Under the pieces are notes generated by a model. The model did no database searches. It saw nothing but the letters and a program-made list of their open reading frames with translations, and had not been told where the DNA came from. Position numbers and translations under genes: made by a program. Source: Neurospora intermedia (taxonomy: Eukaryota; Ascomycota; Sordariomycetes; Sordariales; Sordariaceae). Taken from it: DNA of 64,000 nucleotides. Of this stretch, positions 45,408 to 56,915 are shown piece after piece. The DNA is taken from the NCBI GenBank assembly GCA_037102815.1, contig BTPP01000001.1, forward strand, positions 2,629,001 through 2,693,000, in the 5' to 3' direction. The number at the start of each line of letters is the position of its first letter. Within the stretch, counting starts at the first letter, position 1.

Positions 45408-47575
45408 GTTGACGAAAGAACGACAATATGATGATCAACGAGGTGATGTTGTATGCATTGATAGACAATACAGTCCGTCAGAATATGTCATGAAGGCGTT
45501 GGGCATTAGTGACCTTATACCTCCTCCTTCCTGCTTCATCGCCAGACACCTCGTGATGGCCAGGAGAGGGGGCAATAGCTGATAGTGGAGCAGCTGAAAC
45601 TTGATTTCCTGAAAGAGAAGAGCGGGAGTAGATATTCAGCCTTGTCGATGGGCCTTCCAGCTAGGTAGTCCATACACCATACATGTTGGCAAATTATCGT
45701 AACGATCAAGGAGGACATGGGAGGGGGGAGAGCTGCCATCACCCACCCAACCCTTGTTACCAATCATGCGGTACCGTGCGAGGTAAAAGAAGAGTGGACT
45801 ATCCTCCAAGTATTCCCTCTGTCCAACGCTCTCTTCACGCTTCAGGTTCCACAACAACAAACGTGTATCACTGTCTGGATTACGCTCCCCAAAGCCTGAA
45901 GGAGGACATCCAAGGACAGCAAAGTGCAGGAGGGACTGATAGACAAACATCTGATGAAGCACATGCTTGCATGTCTCGGTTCTGCTTAGGCTCCAGCTTT
46001 GAATGTGATGTTTGTACGTGTCCTCTTGGTGCCAATAGGACACACAAAGTTGGATTACTGGTGTTTTGGTACCCAAGCTCCAAGGTAGCTCAGCATAGTA
46101 AGGCAGCTATCCAGCGTCCCATGTCGTTATCCATCGCAGTTTCTGCCCCTCATACATGTTGCCGTATTTCCTTGTTTGTCGGGATAAGAAAGTTCCGTTA
46201 TTATTTCTCTTTTCCCAGGAAAGCAATAAGAGACACAACAGGGGCCTAGCCTCATCTATGGACGGGAACCAGTCTTCCGTGAGAAGGCCCGTCGGGAAGA
46301 TAACCACAAGCAGGCAGCCGGAGGTAGAGTACGGGTTGAAAGAAACCATGAGAGATGCTGTTTTCCTCTCTGTCTCAGCTGCACTCCTGGAGTCATGAAA
46401 GCACTTCAGAAAACATCCGCTCTTTTCTCACCGAAAATAGTCAAAAGTCCAATAATGCTGGCCCTTCCCTGTGAGATTGGTCCATCGGGTCCACGACCCG
46501 ACATGTTCCTTGACTCAGTGAAAGGTTGCACGCTGGCCGCGTACTTCATGGTGTAGATGCTTTTCTTGTTGTATGAGGCTCGCTTATCTGTACATGGGTC
46601 AGTTTGGAAAGTTTGCTTAGCCAATGCAGTTGTTTCCTTGAACAACATGTCACAGGGCCGGCGGATGGCCAAAATTCTAATCTACCTAGGACTTGAAAGT
46701 GGTACGTTCGTTATTACCCCGCGCTACAAGGAACTAACGTTGACGAACGGTTGCTCTCTTGCGCCGAGAGCCTTAGCTTCGTCGTTTTGGCTCAACGCGG
46801 TCGAGGTAGGGTGCCACGAACGTACATCTGTTTGGCTTCGCAGAGCCTCAAGCTGTAAGCCTAGTTCGTTGACAGGGGGTTTGGCTTTGCGGCTGGGAAA
46901 TTATGATGAAAGAGCTCCGAAGCGACCCAATAATGATTCCTTATAGTAAGATATCATATGTAAGGCGCAAGCTTGTCTCAAACCGGTTCATGTAACCTTG
47001 AGAATGAGGCTCAAAATGAAAATCAACTCCGTTTTTGTATTCCCCGCTGTTTCTCCAGCAAAATAATTCGTGTGTTTTTGCTGATCCAGAATCATCTTAC
47101 TGTGATCCACAGAAAGGGAAACTCGGTGACAAAAAAGTGATGTCAACGGGTGATGGATTCTGGACTTCCTGCTTGAAGCACTGTGATTAGCCATTGAGGA
47201 TCATCCTGTCTTGGCCTAACGCCCACGTACATAGTATAGCAAGTGTACGAGCTCCGCAATCACTCGATAGGGTATAGTAGGTCGCACTTCAGGCTGGGCT
47301 GTCATCTTGAAATCTAGGTCATAAATTTACCCAACAGCATGCTCAATGGTGCAAGGGCACACGGGTGTACAGTGTCCCTGGCTGGTGTTGAACACGTCAA
47401 CTTGTGTTAGACGGTCTTTCTGAGTCCAAAGAGTTAGATTCCGTTTCAGCCAAAGATGTTCGTTGATGGAGGATACACCACCTTCTAGAAAATATATTTG
47501 CTGTTCCCTATGTTTTCCTATCGCATCCCGCATATCCCTTTGTTTTCGTTTCCACAGCCCAAGGCACGCCCAGCT
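45408..47575. other. Intergenic region, no convincing gene
   Basis: About 2.2 kb between two minus-strand genes; it includes the promoter of the AAA ATPase. The longest open frames (188 codons at 45683-46249 on +, 146 codons on -) overlap each other, lack domains and lack codon bias, so I do not call them. Confidence 0.55.
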
Positions 47576-48162
47576 CTAATTGACAAACTTGCCAATGTCC
47601 TCTTTCTTCAGACCATGGACCAAGGACTCGTCTGTAACCAGATGACTTTTATCCAATCCATGCCGAGGAGACACCGTGTCTGCCACCTGGTCACTTGTCT
47701 TCTGCTCCTTTTCGTTGGACCTGTGTTCGGCAACATCTTTCACATCCTTCTCATCGTCTGCGGCACCAACTGAAGCAACGTCCGTCGTACTCGCTAGGTC
47801 CCCTGCTTCAGATACATTGCCTGAATGCGGCTCTGTCCTCCACAAGTGCGCCCCAGCCTCCTTCAGCAATTTCACATTCTCCACGTTACCCATCTTTTCT
47901 GCAAGATAAAGAGGTGTGTGGTTTGCATAGTTACGTGGATGTACACTAGCACCACGAATCAGCAACTCGTGAAGAACATCTGGATTGGGCCCAACCGCGG
48001 CAAGATGCACGGGGGTGTTGCCGACGTAATCAGCCCTCTTAAGGAGCTGATGGTTGAACTCGTCACCCTCAAGAATTTCGCGAACAGTCCGTAGATCCCC
48101 GTTGCGGATGGCGTAGCCAAGAGCCGTGAAAGCGGTGTCTGATCAATAATTAGCTGATGTTG

Positions 48163-48197
<35 letters not shown>

Positions 48198-49498
48198 TAT
48201 TGAAGGAGCCTTGTACATACCTGCAGCGGGCAGCCATGCCATAGCCGAGTCGATGCTCCCTGCGGGGTGCGAGAAAGAGGGCGTTGCCATTTCTGTCATC
48301 TCCCCACGTAGCGATTGCGACATCCGTGCTGTGATCTCAGAGTAGGTAAGGTTTGGCAGAGCCAAGAGATAGGATAGCTTCGTCAGAGCCGCTTCGGTAG
48401 TCAGATCATGGCCAAATACCACGCCTGCTCTTCCGAGTACGGTTCCGGGGGCATAGAGTGGCGAGACGAAGCCATTTGTGCATTGGCTCACGTTAACAAT
48501 GACAGTTCCACGGTCAATTGCTTCCTTGATGACCTTGGTCAGACTGCCATCAACGCCGCCCGGTGCATTGCCCATGCCGAACGTCTCGAGAATCAAACCA
48601 CGGAGGTCTGGGACCTTTAGAACGGATTCGATCATCTCAGGCTTGATACCGGGAAAGATACGTAAACAGGCCACATGTGCGGTGTCGAGATATTTTGTCA
48701 CTTGAAATTCGGCAATTTGAGTGGGCCGTCGAATCAGCCCCCAATTAACATCCACTCCTAGACTTGTGACCTTGGCCAGCGGATCGCAGTTAGGGCTGTC
48801 GAATGCCTCGAAGGAGGAAGCCGATACCTTGGTCGTCCTGTTGCCGCGGTACAAGGTGTGGTGGAAGAAGAGGCAGACTTCGGGGATAACGAAGGTTCCC
48901 GCGATGATGAGCGAGCCAAGAAGGTTGTCGACTGCATCAGACTGGAGAGCAAAGATGGAGGCTTGCGACCCTGTAAGGATGACCGGCTTCCCGAGATCCG
49001 ACATCATGAAAGAAAGGGCTGATGCCGTGTATGCTAGGGAATCGGTTCCGTGCAACACCACGAAGCCGTCGAACATGTGGTAGTTCTCCTTGATGGTAAG
49101 CGCGATCTCGGTCCATCCCATGGAAGAAATGGAACTCGAGTCGAGCAAGGGGGTAAACTCAAGGATGCCATAACGAATATGACGAGAATACGCGCTGACT
49201 GGTGTTCTCAGGCTGTCCAACGTCAACTTAGCCCCGTTCTTGTATGCCCGAAGCTGAACTGCACTTGGTCAGTAAGGGCTTCCATCCAGTGTAGATTCAC
49301 AAGCAAATTACCATTCGGAGCGGTAGGATCGTTGAACGAAGGGCGAGGAGCCATGGCGTTCTTCAAGAAGCCCGTCATGGGAACCAGACCATCTGCAGAC
49401 GGTTGCATGCATATTGTACCGCCTGTCATGATGATGAGCACCCTTGACTCGGGGTAGTGAGACTCGGGGTTCTTCCCCTCGAACGAAACCTGACCCAT
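47576..49498 (-). CDS. Type I-like L-asparaginase with C-terminal ankyrin repeats
   Basis: Three exons (49312-49498, 48221-49258, 47576-48138) join to 595 residues. It hydrolyses L-asparagine to aspartate and ammonia and is probably cytosolic, since no signal peptide is seen. The first catalytic motif is IIMTGGTICMQPSADGLVP (about residue 22), the second LHGTDSLAYTAS (about 132), followed by GKPVILTGSQ and a late TEAALTKLSYLL. After the enzyme domain comes an ankyrin region (DTAFTALGYAIRNGDL; GNTPVHLAAVGPNPDVLHEL; NHTPLYLAEKMGNVENVKLL), an arrangement known in eukaryotic 60-kDa asparaginases. The last 90 residues are acidic and disordered. Intron 1 is GTAATT...CAG with branch CTGACC. Intron 2 (82 nt) contains a 32-base homopolymer. 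Frames close exactly. It is divergent from the NAP gene 2.2 kb away. Confidence 0.93.
48163..48194. repeat. 32-base A/T homopolymer inside an asparaginase intron
   Basis: There are 32 consecutive A on the plus strand (T in the transcript). It lies between the 5' splice site (GTATGT) and the branch point (CAGCTAAT) of intron 2. Such a run is length-unstable and may also be an assembly approximation. Confidence 0.95.
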
Positions 49499-51688
49499 TG
49501 TGTCGATAGGGCGTTAATTGTCGAATCTGGCACTGCCTCTTGTTGTTCGACTTTTGGGAAACTTTTGACGTAGTCGACTTTGCCCCAGTGGCTACCTTTG
49601 AATTTATATAAGAAAAAAAAAGAGAGAGGACCCTTGACGCACCGGTGGCCGGAGACACCTCGGCCGATGATCCGACCATAAAGATTTTTGTTAGTCAAGC
49701 AATTCCAGGCCTGTTTTACCAGCGTCACACCTCCTCCCAACTTAAAAATAACCACCACACTCTTTCAACGAAGACGAGCAATGGAGGCGGTGACACAGTC
49801 CAGATAATTCGGTTCAATGTGAGCAAACAGAAATGGGGATTTCACGGTCTGGAAGGTCCCAGAAAAAGAAGCGGTCTCGGGATCAAACAGTGCACCCACT
49901 CAAAGTGCCTGGTCAAAGGCAACGAAGCTCGAAATAGGTGGCAGAAGGAGAAACCAGGCGAAGATGTCGACTTTATCCATACCTTTCGAGAAAGCCTAGG
50001 CCCAACTTCGACGTGCGACGGCTCGTGAGAAGATCAGTCGACAAAAAAATGGCGGCTACAGAAGGTTGACGCAAAGGATGTTGAAAATAAGCCCAGTCAT
50101 GTGCCATGGGAACGGTGAAGTCTGTTACTAACAGAAAGTCAAGGCCCGAGCCCGACTGGGTAAAGAGGAACCGGATCCGCAGACTAGCGACGTCTCCAGA
50201 ACTGAAGGTATGTCCACTACAGGTGTGAAGCAGACGCCCCAGCATCCTAGCGCAGCCGCGACACTGGGGGTTATTCATCAATACGAGCCCGACTTCGGAC
50301 ATACATTTCGGCAACAGACCCAGCAGGCCAATCCAGCGCCGACAAGACGTCTTCAGTAGAAAACTTATCATGACGATTGACCAATCAGCAAGTGATCGCG
50401 ACGAATAACGTGAGATGGCGTCTTTTGCACATTGTTGAAAGTGAGTGTGTTCGAGAAAGCCTGAAGGAGAATCAAGAATGTGAAAGATCGAACAAGAAAA
50501 GAGCGTGGAAACCTGAAGAGAAAAGGGTGAGTCTGGGAGGAGGAAAAATACCGACTACCTACTTCCAAGTACATACCTTTGGGTAGTCGAGTTTTTGCTT
50601 GCGTCGATGAGATGCCCTCATGGCCTGGCGATGAAGCTCCTTCCGCTTTGAACACGGCGGCCATTACGGCTAGTACTTCAAGGAAGGCACCGTCAGCATC
50701 ACCAACACATACCTACCTAGAGGTAGGTAGTAGGTACTTATTCTGCGGCTCTAGCTCAAGCACCTGGATGTAGTAGCACAGCAGGTAATTTGTTCTAGGC
50801 GGTTACCCTACGTCCATACGTTGACAGTCGCGATGAGCAAGTAAGTACTTCACGATGAAGTTGTCAGGTACATAGGTCCTACCTATCTAGGTAGAGTGGC
50901 AGGAGGGACCTGGCTCGGTACAGTAAGATTAGCTGCTTTCCGACTTGAAAGCGTTAATTGCCCATCTCAATCCTCGTCATTTTCATTCATTCATTCATTC
51001 AATCCTCGTCAACGCAACTTCCAGGTTCCTCCTCCGAAGCCACCATCTGGTAAAAGACAGCCTGGACAACTTGAACAAGCCCGGCACATTGTGGCTGGTC
51101 TTCGGAGAGTGTCTGGAGACGCGTCCATTCTCGATCGCCGACAGCCTGCGTCGCCGTTTGTCTAGTTACGATATTGATGGTCACAAACCTTCCGGTCCCC
51201 TTCGGTGCATAGAAGAACAAGCCGGCAGCCGAGATTCATGCCCCAATGGTGGTGGATACCTACTGGCGGCCCGCCGCTAACAGACAGCGCTATAGAAATT
51301 GATCTTCGCCCCATTTGAGTTTGGCTCAGTGAGCTGCGGGACCCCTGGACCAAAGCTCAATGGAACAGTTACACGGCTGAATGGTGGGGTCTATCAGATG
51401 AACCTCCACTAGGTAACGAAGCTAAATTTTGAGTTACACTACCTAGAGGTACTGTGAAACCCCGCAGTGAACCGCAAAGGTACTCAGGGTCCGCTGCGTC
51501 ACAGAACGTGCCTGCCGACGCATGAATCAGGTTTAGGCGATCGACAGAAGGCCACCACATTTTTTTTTTCCTTTTCTGAGGGCAAGACTTCCTTTAAGCG
51601 TTCTTTCTTTCGTTTGTGTTTTCTGGTGAAGTAGAGGTAACGTCTTGGAATATCACTACTCGCCAAACTTCAAGAACAACCAAGCAGC
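49499..51688. promoter_or_regulatory. Divergent intergenic region, no gene seen
   Basis: About 2.2 kb between the start codons of asparaginase (-) and the NAP chaperone (+). It holds a palindromic TACCTACCT-AG-AGGTAGGTA at 50710-50729, several further TAGGTA-type motifs up to 50,890, a (TTCA)n microsatellite at about 50,981-51,000 flanked by direct AATCCTCGTCA copies, and another CTACCTAGAGGTA at 51,439. Open frames here are short and without domains. Confidence 0.55.
50710..50729. repeat. Palindromic TACCTACCT motif
   Basis: Arms of 9 bp (50710-50718 and 50721-50729) around an AG centre. Related sequences lie at 51439-51451 and 60424-60437. It could be a factor-binding site or the relic of a small dispersed element. 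Confidence 0.7.
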
Positions 51689-52833
51689 ATGGCTTCCCCG
51701 GCAGAAACCTCCGTGACTTACGAGGAGTTGCGCGATCTTGAGAACGAGTTCGAGGATGTCGAGACCGAGATCAGTAAGTCTGCTTTTCTGCCTACATGTT
51801 CCTCGTCTTCCCACCTTTTCTGTCGTTTTCTTGTGTTTGCATATCGCTCATCACTAACATGTCTCATCTGGAAGTCCGCCAGCAGGTCCAGCTGTCCCGC
51901 CCCCTCTACGAGAAGCGCGAGAAGGTCGTAGCCCAGATCCCCAACTTTTGGCCCTTGGTTTTCGAGCAGGCGCCACAAGACATTGACGAGTACATCCAAC
52001 CCCAAGACTCCGCCCTCCTGCTATCGTCTCTCTCGTCCTTTTCTGTTTCCCACTTCGAAATCGAGAATGGTGGCTCCGGAGACCCCCGTAGCGTCCTCTT
52101 CCGTTTCGAATTTGCTGAAAACGAGTACTTCGAGGACAAGGTGCTGGAGAAGAAGTTCTGGTCGCGCAGAAGCAAGGGCGGTTGGACAGGCTTGGTTAGC
52201 GAGCCGGTGAACATCAAGTGGAAGAAGGGCAAGGACCTTACGAGTGGCCTGCTCGGCTTGGTCAACGCCGTCTGGGAAGAGGAGAAGGCTGCTGGCAAGC
52301 ATTGGTCCACCGTTAAGGGTGAGGATTTCACGGACAAGCAAAAGGAACTCAAAAACCAGATCGAGAAAATTGGGCTCGGAGGCCTTAGCTTCTTTGCCTG
52401 GTTCGGCTACAGGGGCAGGAGAGTATCTGCCGAGGAAAACAAGGCAGCCATTGAAAAGCTTCAAGAAAAGCGACAAGCCAGAAAGGCTGCCGCAGAGGCC
52501 GGTGAAAGCAAGAAGGAGGAAGATGAGGAAGATGACGAGGAGGAGGAAGAGGAGGAGGAGGATGAGATCGAGTTGGAGATCTTTCCGGATGGCGACAGCC
52601 TCGCGCTTGCTCTCTCAGACGACCTGTGGCCCGGTGCTATCAAGTACTTCAGTAAGAAACATCTATACCTTGCTCCCTGTTCCTGCATTTTTTGCTAACA
52701 CATCACAGCCCAAGCACAAGAACAGGAGTTGGCGAGCGACGACGACTTTGAAGATGACGATGACGATGATGTTGATGAGGACGATGAGGAGGACGATGCC
52801 GACGCCAGGCCGGCCAAGAAGCGCAAGGCGTAA
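51689..52833 (+). CDS. NAP-family histone chaperone (SET/Vps75 type)
   Basis: Three exons (51689-51773, 51875-52651, 52709-52833) with GTAAGT and GTAAGA 5' sites and CTAAC branch points join to 328 residues. Residues 10-60 form the N-terminal dimerisation helix (TYEELRDLENEFEDVETEI then QVQLSRPLYEKREKVVAQIP). The earmuff fold follows with NFWPLVFEQAP, the SFSVSHFEIENG / SVLFRFEFAENEYFEDKVL strands, and SFFAWFGYRG at about residue 220, a hallmark of the SET/Vps75 branch (compare SFFxWF). A coiled Lys/Glu stretch and acidic tracts follow, ending AKKRKA, a nuclear-localisation-like signal. Members bind H3-H4; Vps75 stimulates the acetyltransferase Rtt109. The SET versus Vps75 subtype is inferred from SFFAWF and from size. 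Confidence 0.92.
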
Positions 52834-54717
52834 ATAGACAAAAGGAAAGACAGCCCTTGGTGATATACGGTACTTTTGGCCTAGAAGGGCAGTGTCTTCT
52901 GTTACGATCTCGACGAATTGCAATTTATCCGCAGCTCAAGAAAATTGGACATCGATTCGGACTTCTTGACAACAATAGAGGCACAGATTACTTGGATTAC
53001 ATCAGAGGTTCGCATGCTGAATCGCATGCAGCATTGCAATCGAAGCTAGCCGCCAGGTTGACCCTTGGCCTTTTCGGGTCCGATCAACGTCGTCCGGTCT
53101 TGGCGTCAAGTCCAGACTGCTTCAAAGGGCACCACAAGGATCACAATTTTAAACAACCATTGACCTTTACTAATGGCGATCAATGACTAAACATGCTAAT
53201 ACGTATGGATATTTATGGATGCTATGGATGTGTTTGAATTTTTTTTTGGGAAAATTTCAAACGTGGATCTCTCTCTTCACAAATATTTTGGCGCTTGTGC
53301 TAACATCTGGTCACTACCACAACCCAGGTGTTTGACACATCTGCACGGTTCAGGGGTTTCCAAACACTGCCGGCGAGGGTGGTCTCAACCTTATGCCTTC
53401 CTGTTTCACCCAACGATTTGGATTTCTACGCGTTGATGAATGAAGACATACGAACACGACTTTCATACAGAAACCTGGCTATTCAATCGTGGCTGTGTTC
53501 TACTACTGTCAAAGCCCAGTTCAAGTCTCAGATTCCCTTGGCCTCGCCAAGCACGACAAATTACAGGGTTACTTTCTGGGGGAAAGAGGTCAACGCTCAA
53601 GCGCTTTACATACTGCACTAACGAATCGTACAGTATGGATAATTTGGATTTTCAAATTATTCAGATGAAGCAGTTTAATATCAAGAACTGGAGTCTCTTC
53701 AACTTTGCCACGTGCTTTCCCCCCCCCTTCCACATGAGATCGAAGGTCAGAAAAAGGCATGGTTTCCATCGTTCTAGGGCACCAATTGTACATAGTATTC
53801 TTGAGAGGCTGCGATTCAAGCCCTTTGCACCACTTTCATCCTTTGTCAACCCTCCCAACTCTGCCAATTTTGCCAATGTCTTGGCTCGACACGAACCCCC
53901 ATCGTGATGGTTCGCCAAAACCCAATTTCAGCCAATCTAAGTTCCAATCCGAGCTGTGGCTACGTCGTCACATTGCTCGCATTGCTATTCTTTCCAGCGT
54001 TCCTTGTTTTCAAAGTCTTGTCCGCATCCTTCGATCCGTCGACCAGATCCTCCCTGATGATCAGTGTGAAAACGGTGTAAATACGCGGAATCTGAGCAGG
54101 TTGTTCTGACCCGGTTACATTTCTAGATCTCTACCCTTCAAAAAAACAACCCATCTAGACCGTCTCGGCGACCCAAACCCCGGCAGTGGTTCTGACACTA
54201 TCATGTACACAGTATCCTTTCATCAAAAGCGTTTAGCCAGTACCACGCCAAGGGTTCTCTAGCGGCTCGGGGGTCCCTGTTGCCAGTGCTGGTCCTCATC
54301 GGTGTCTATTGTTGGTTCCGTTCTGGCCTTGGCTTGTTGCCTTTGAGACCATTGTAATGCTTGGCTGTTTTGGACCCCCAAGTGTTGGGTTTGGGAGTGC
54401 TTGTTTCTTGTCTTGCTCCGCGTGGTTCCGTTCGCTTGGCACCGTCTGACTGACTTCCATCCTTTCATCCCATCATCGTCGTTCCAGTTCTTACTCTCGC
54501 TAGTCTCATTTTCTCTCCTGTCTTCACTGTCTTTCTAAACTAAACGACACAAATACTCTGTGAAAAGAGTATGCCGCTTCTGTGATTGTTGCCAGCGGTC
54601 CAACTTCTTGCGTGAAGGCTTTCGCTCATTGTCCCTCGTTTCGGCGCCCCTCCTGTCCTTCGTTATACGCTCCAGTGATCTCGTCGTCCCTCGTTCTCTC
54701 GGTTCCCTCTCTCCGCC
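52834..54717. other. Intergenic region, no gene seen
   Basis: About 1.9 kb between two plus-strand genes; it must contain the promoter of the GH76 gene. The 155-codon open frame at 53440-53907 has no domain, poor codon bias and overlaps open frames on the other strand, so it is not called. Pyrimidine-rich stretches precede the GH76 start, as is usual for fungal promoters. Confidence 0.55.
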
Positions 54718-56378
54718 ATGAGGTGGAATGTTGCGGTCTGTGGCCTGATGGGCCTGCTCGCCCAGTCTGCGACGGCCATCACCATGGACATCGACGATAC
54801 CCGTAAGGATCCTGACTGAACACACCCCCCTTCGTTTGCGCTCGCGCCTACTAACACGGGCGTTGATCAGAATCGGTCAAGGATGCCGCCGCTACGATAG
54901 CATACGGAATGCTGAAATACTATACGGGAAACAACACCGGCGACACACCCGGAAACTTGCCGGATCCTTACTACTGGTGGGAAGCAGGCGCAATGTTTGG
55001 CGCAATGGTCGACTATTGGTGGATTACAGGCGACACATCTTATGTGGAAGTGACGACGCAGGCGATTGTACACCAAGCAGGCGATGCCCGAGATTTCAAC
55101 CCCGCCAACCAGTCCCGAACATCATCCAACGACGACGTAGGCTTTTGGACTATCACGGCCATGATGGCGGCCGAGGACGCGTTTCCAGACCCACCTGAGG
55201 ACCAGCCGCAATGGCTGGCGCTCGTCCAGGCTGTTTTCAACCAGATGGCTTCGCGCTGGGACGACCAGAACTGCGGCGGAGGTCTCAGATGGGCTATCAA
55301 CGACTTTCAGACGGGCAAGGATTATAAGAACTCGTAAGTAGAAGGGAAAGCCACGAGGCACTCGCGATACTTTGTTTGGGATCTCTTTGGAATATTTCGT
55401 CAATGTGTAACGACCCTTCCTGTATCGGCATACTGACTTTCCTCCCTCTCCCCCAGTATCTCCAACGGCATCTTCTTCAACCTCGGCGCACGCCTTGCGC
55501 GCTTCACAGGCAACAGCTCCTACGGCGAGTGGGCCTCGCGCACCTGGGACTGGGAACGCTCCATCAACCTGATTACGGACGAATACGACGTCAAAGACGG
55601 TGCCCACTTCGACGTGACTACACACGTATGCCGCAACGACTCCGGACCACACGTATGGTCTTACAACATCGGCGTCTTCCTCCAAGGCGCGGCCTTCATG
55701 TACAACGTCTCGACGGGCGCCGAGCAAGAGACGTGGAAAACCCGCGTGGACGGCCTGTTGGGGGCCGTCGAGGCCAAGTTCCTGACCAACGACACCAAGA
55801 TCATCAAGGAATGGTACTGCGAATCGGGATTTTCGGACCGCGGACACCCCTACCAGTGTAACATTGACCAGCAGACGTTCAAGGGTTATCTGCTGCGGTG
55901 GCTCTCATCAACTTCGCAAGTCGCGCCCTACACGTACGAACGCATCAATCCCTGGATACGCGCAACCGCCGCCGCCGCCGTCGCTACTTGTACAGGGCCC
56001 GTCGGGGCGGCAGCACCGCAAGTAGATAGCGGTGGCATTCAACCAGGCTTCAAGGGCATCGACGGGACCGCGTGCGGGTTCAAGTGGACGCAGACGTTTG
56101 ACGGGTGGGCGGGTGTGGGCGCGCAGATGAACGCTTTGTCGGCTGTCATGTATACCTTGACGCACAAGGGGGTGGGCAAGGCGGCCAAGGGGCCCGTCAC
56201 GACGGCGCAGGGCGGCACGTCCAAGGGTGATCCCGGCGCAGGTGTGACGGATCCGGCGTCGAGGGGAGGGTTGGCGGCGCTGAAGCCCATCACCATGGCG
56301 GATCGGGTGGGTGCGGGCATCGTGACGGCGATTTTGGCTATTAGCATTGTGGGCGGGAGTGTGTTTTTGACTATTTAA
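54718..56378 (+). CDS. GPI-anchored GH76 endo-1,6-alpha-mannanase-like protein (Dfg5/Dcw1)
   Basis: Three exons (54718-54802, 54871-55333, 55457-56378) join to 489 residues. It has a signal peptide (VAVCGLMGLLAQSATA), the GH76 (alpha/alpha)6 domain (residues about 30-400) and a C-terminal hydrophobic segment (AGIVTAILAISIVGGSVFLTI begins near 468) preceded by a Gly/Ser/Pro-rich region, as expected for a GPI signal. The catalytic double Asp is SSNDDVGFWTITAMMAAE at about residues 116-117. Other family blocks are YYWWEAGAMFGAMVDYWW, NGIFFNLGARLARFTGN and GFKWTQTFDGWAGVGAQMNA. Dfg5/Dcw1 proteins cross-link GPI-anchored glycoproteins to the cell-wall glucan and are needed for hyphal wall integrity. 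Introns have CTAAC branch points and frames close exactly. It is convergent with dolichol kinase. Confidence 0.95.
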
Positions 56379-56915
56379 GCAGCCGGGGCGTTGTTGGGCT
56401 CAGCCAGCCAGTGTGGGAAATATCATGATTTTTTGTTGTTTGATAAATTGGGCACACAATATAGGCCTCTTTCTTTTATTACCCCCACCGGTTTGTTGTT
56501 GTGTTTAGACACTGTTTTGAGGCTTCACTTGAGTGTTGAGGGCTTTGCGTGATGGTGTGAAGACCGATACTTTTCAGCCTTTTGTTCATCTTGACTTCCA
56601 CTATTCTCGGAACCTTGTGACTTGAGTGTTGTTCATCGCACCACGGGTCGTTCGATTTGCCATTCGGAATCGGAGCTGATGGTCTTGTTGGGTGTGCTAC
56701 AAGTAGAGTCAAAGGTTCAAGGTAGACAGTGAGCTTCTCGGTAACGACGTAAATAAGGAGGAAGAGATTCAAGTTGTTGATGGTTTTCCGAGGAGCAGCT
56801 TCAAGTCCACGATCATGGATAACAGATCTGATCACACAAGATGGGACATTTTGTAACACTTTCCTAGTCTATCTATCTCTTCGTCTATGACAAACAGGAG
56901 TATCATACTTTGGCA
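56379..56915. other. Convergent 3' spacer
   Basis: About 540 bp between the ends of the GH76 gene (+) and dolichol kinase (-). No other feature is seen. Confidence 0.6.

Noticed and set aside
45683-46249. A 188-codon plus-strand frame in the 2.2-kb gap
   Set aside because: It has no domain, is rich in Cys/Ser/His, shows poor codon bias and overlaps a minus-strand frame of 146 codons. It cannot be supported as a gene.
53440-53907. A 155-codon plus-strand frame between the NAP and GH76 genes
   Set aside because: No recognisable motif, poor codon use, and overlapping frames on both strands.
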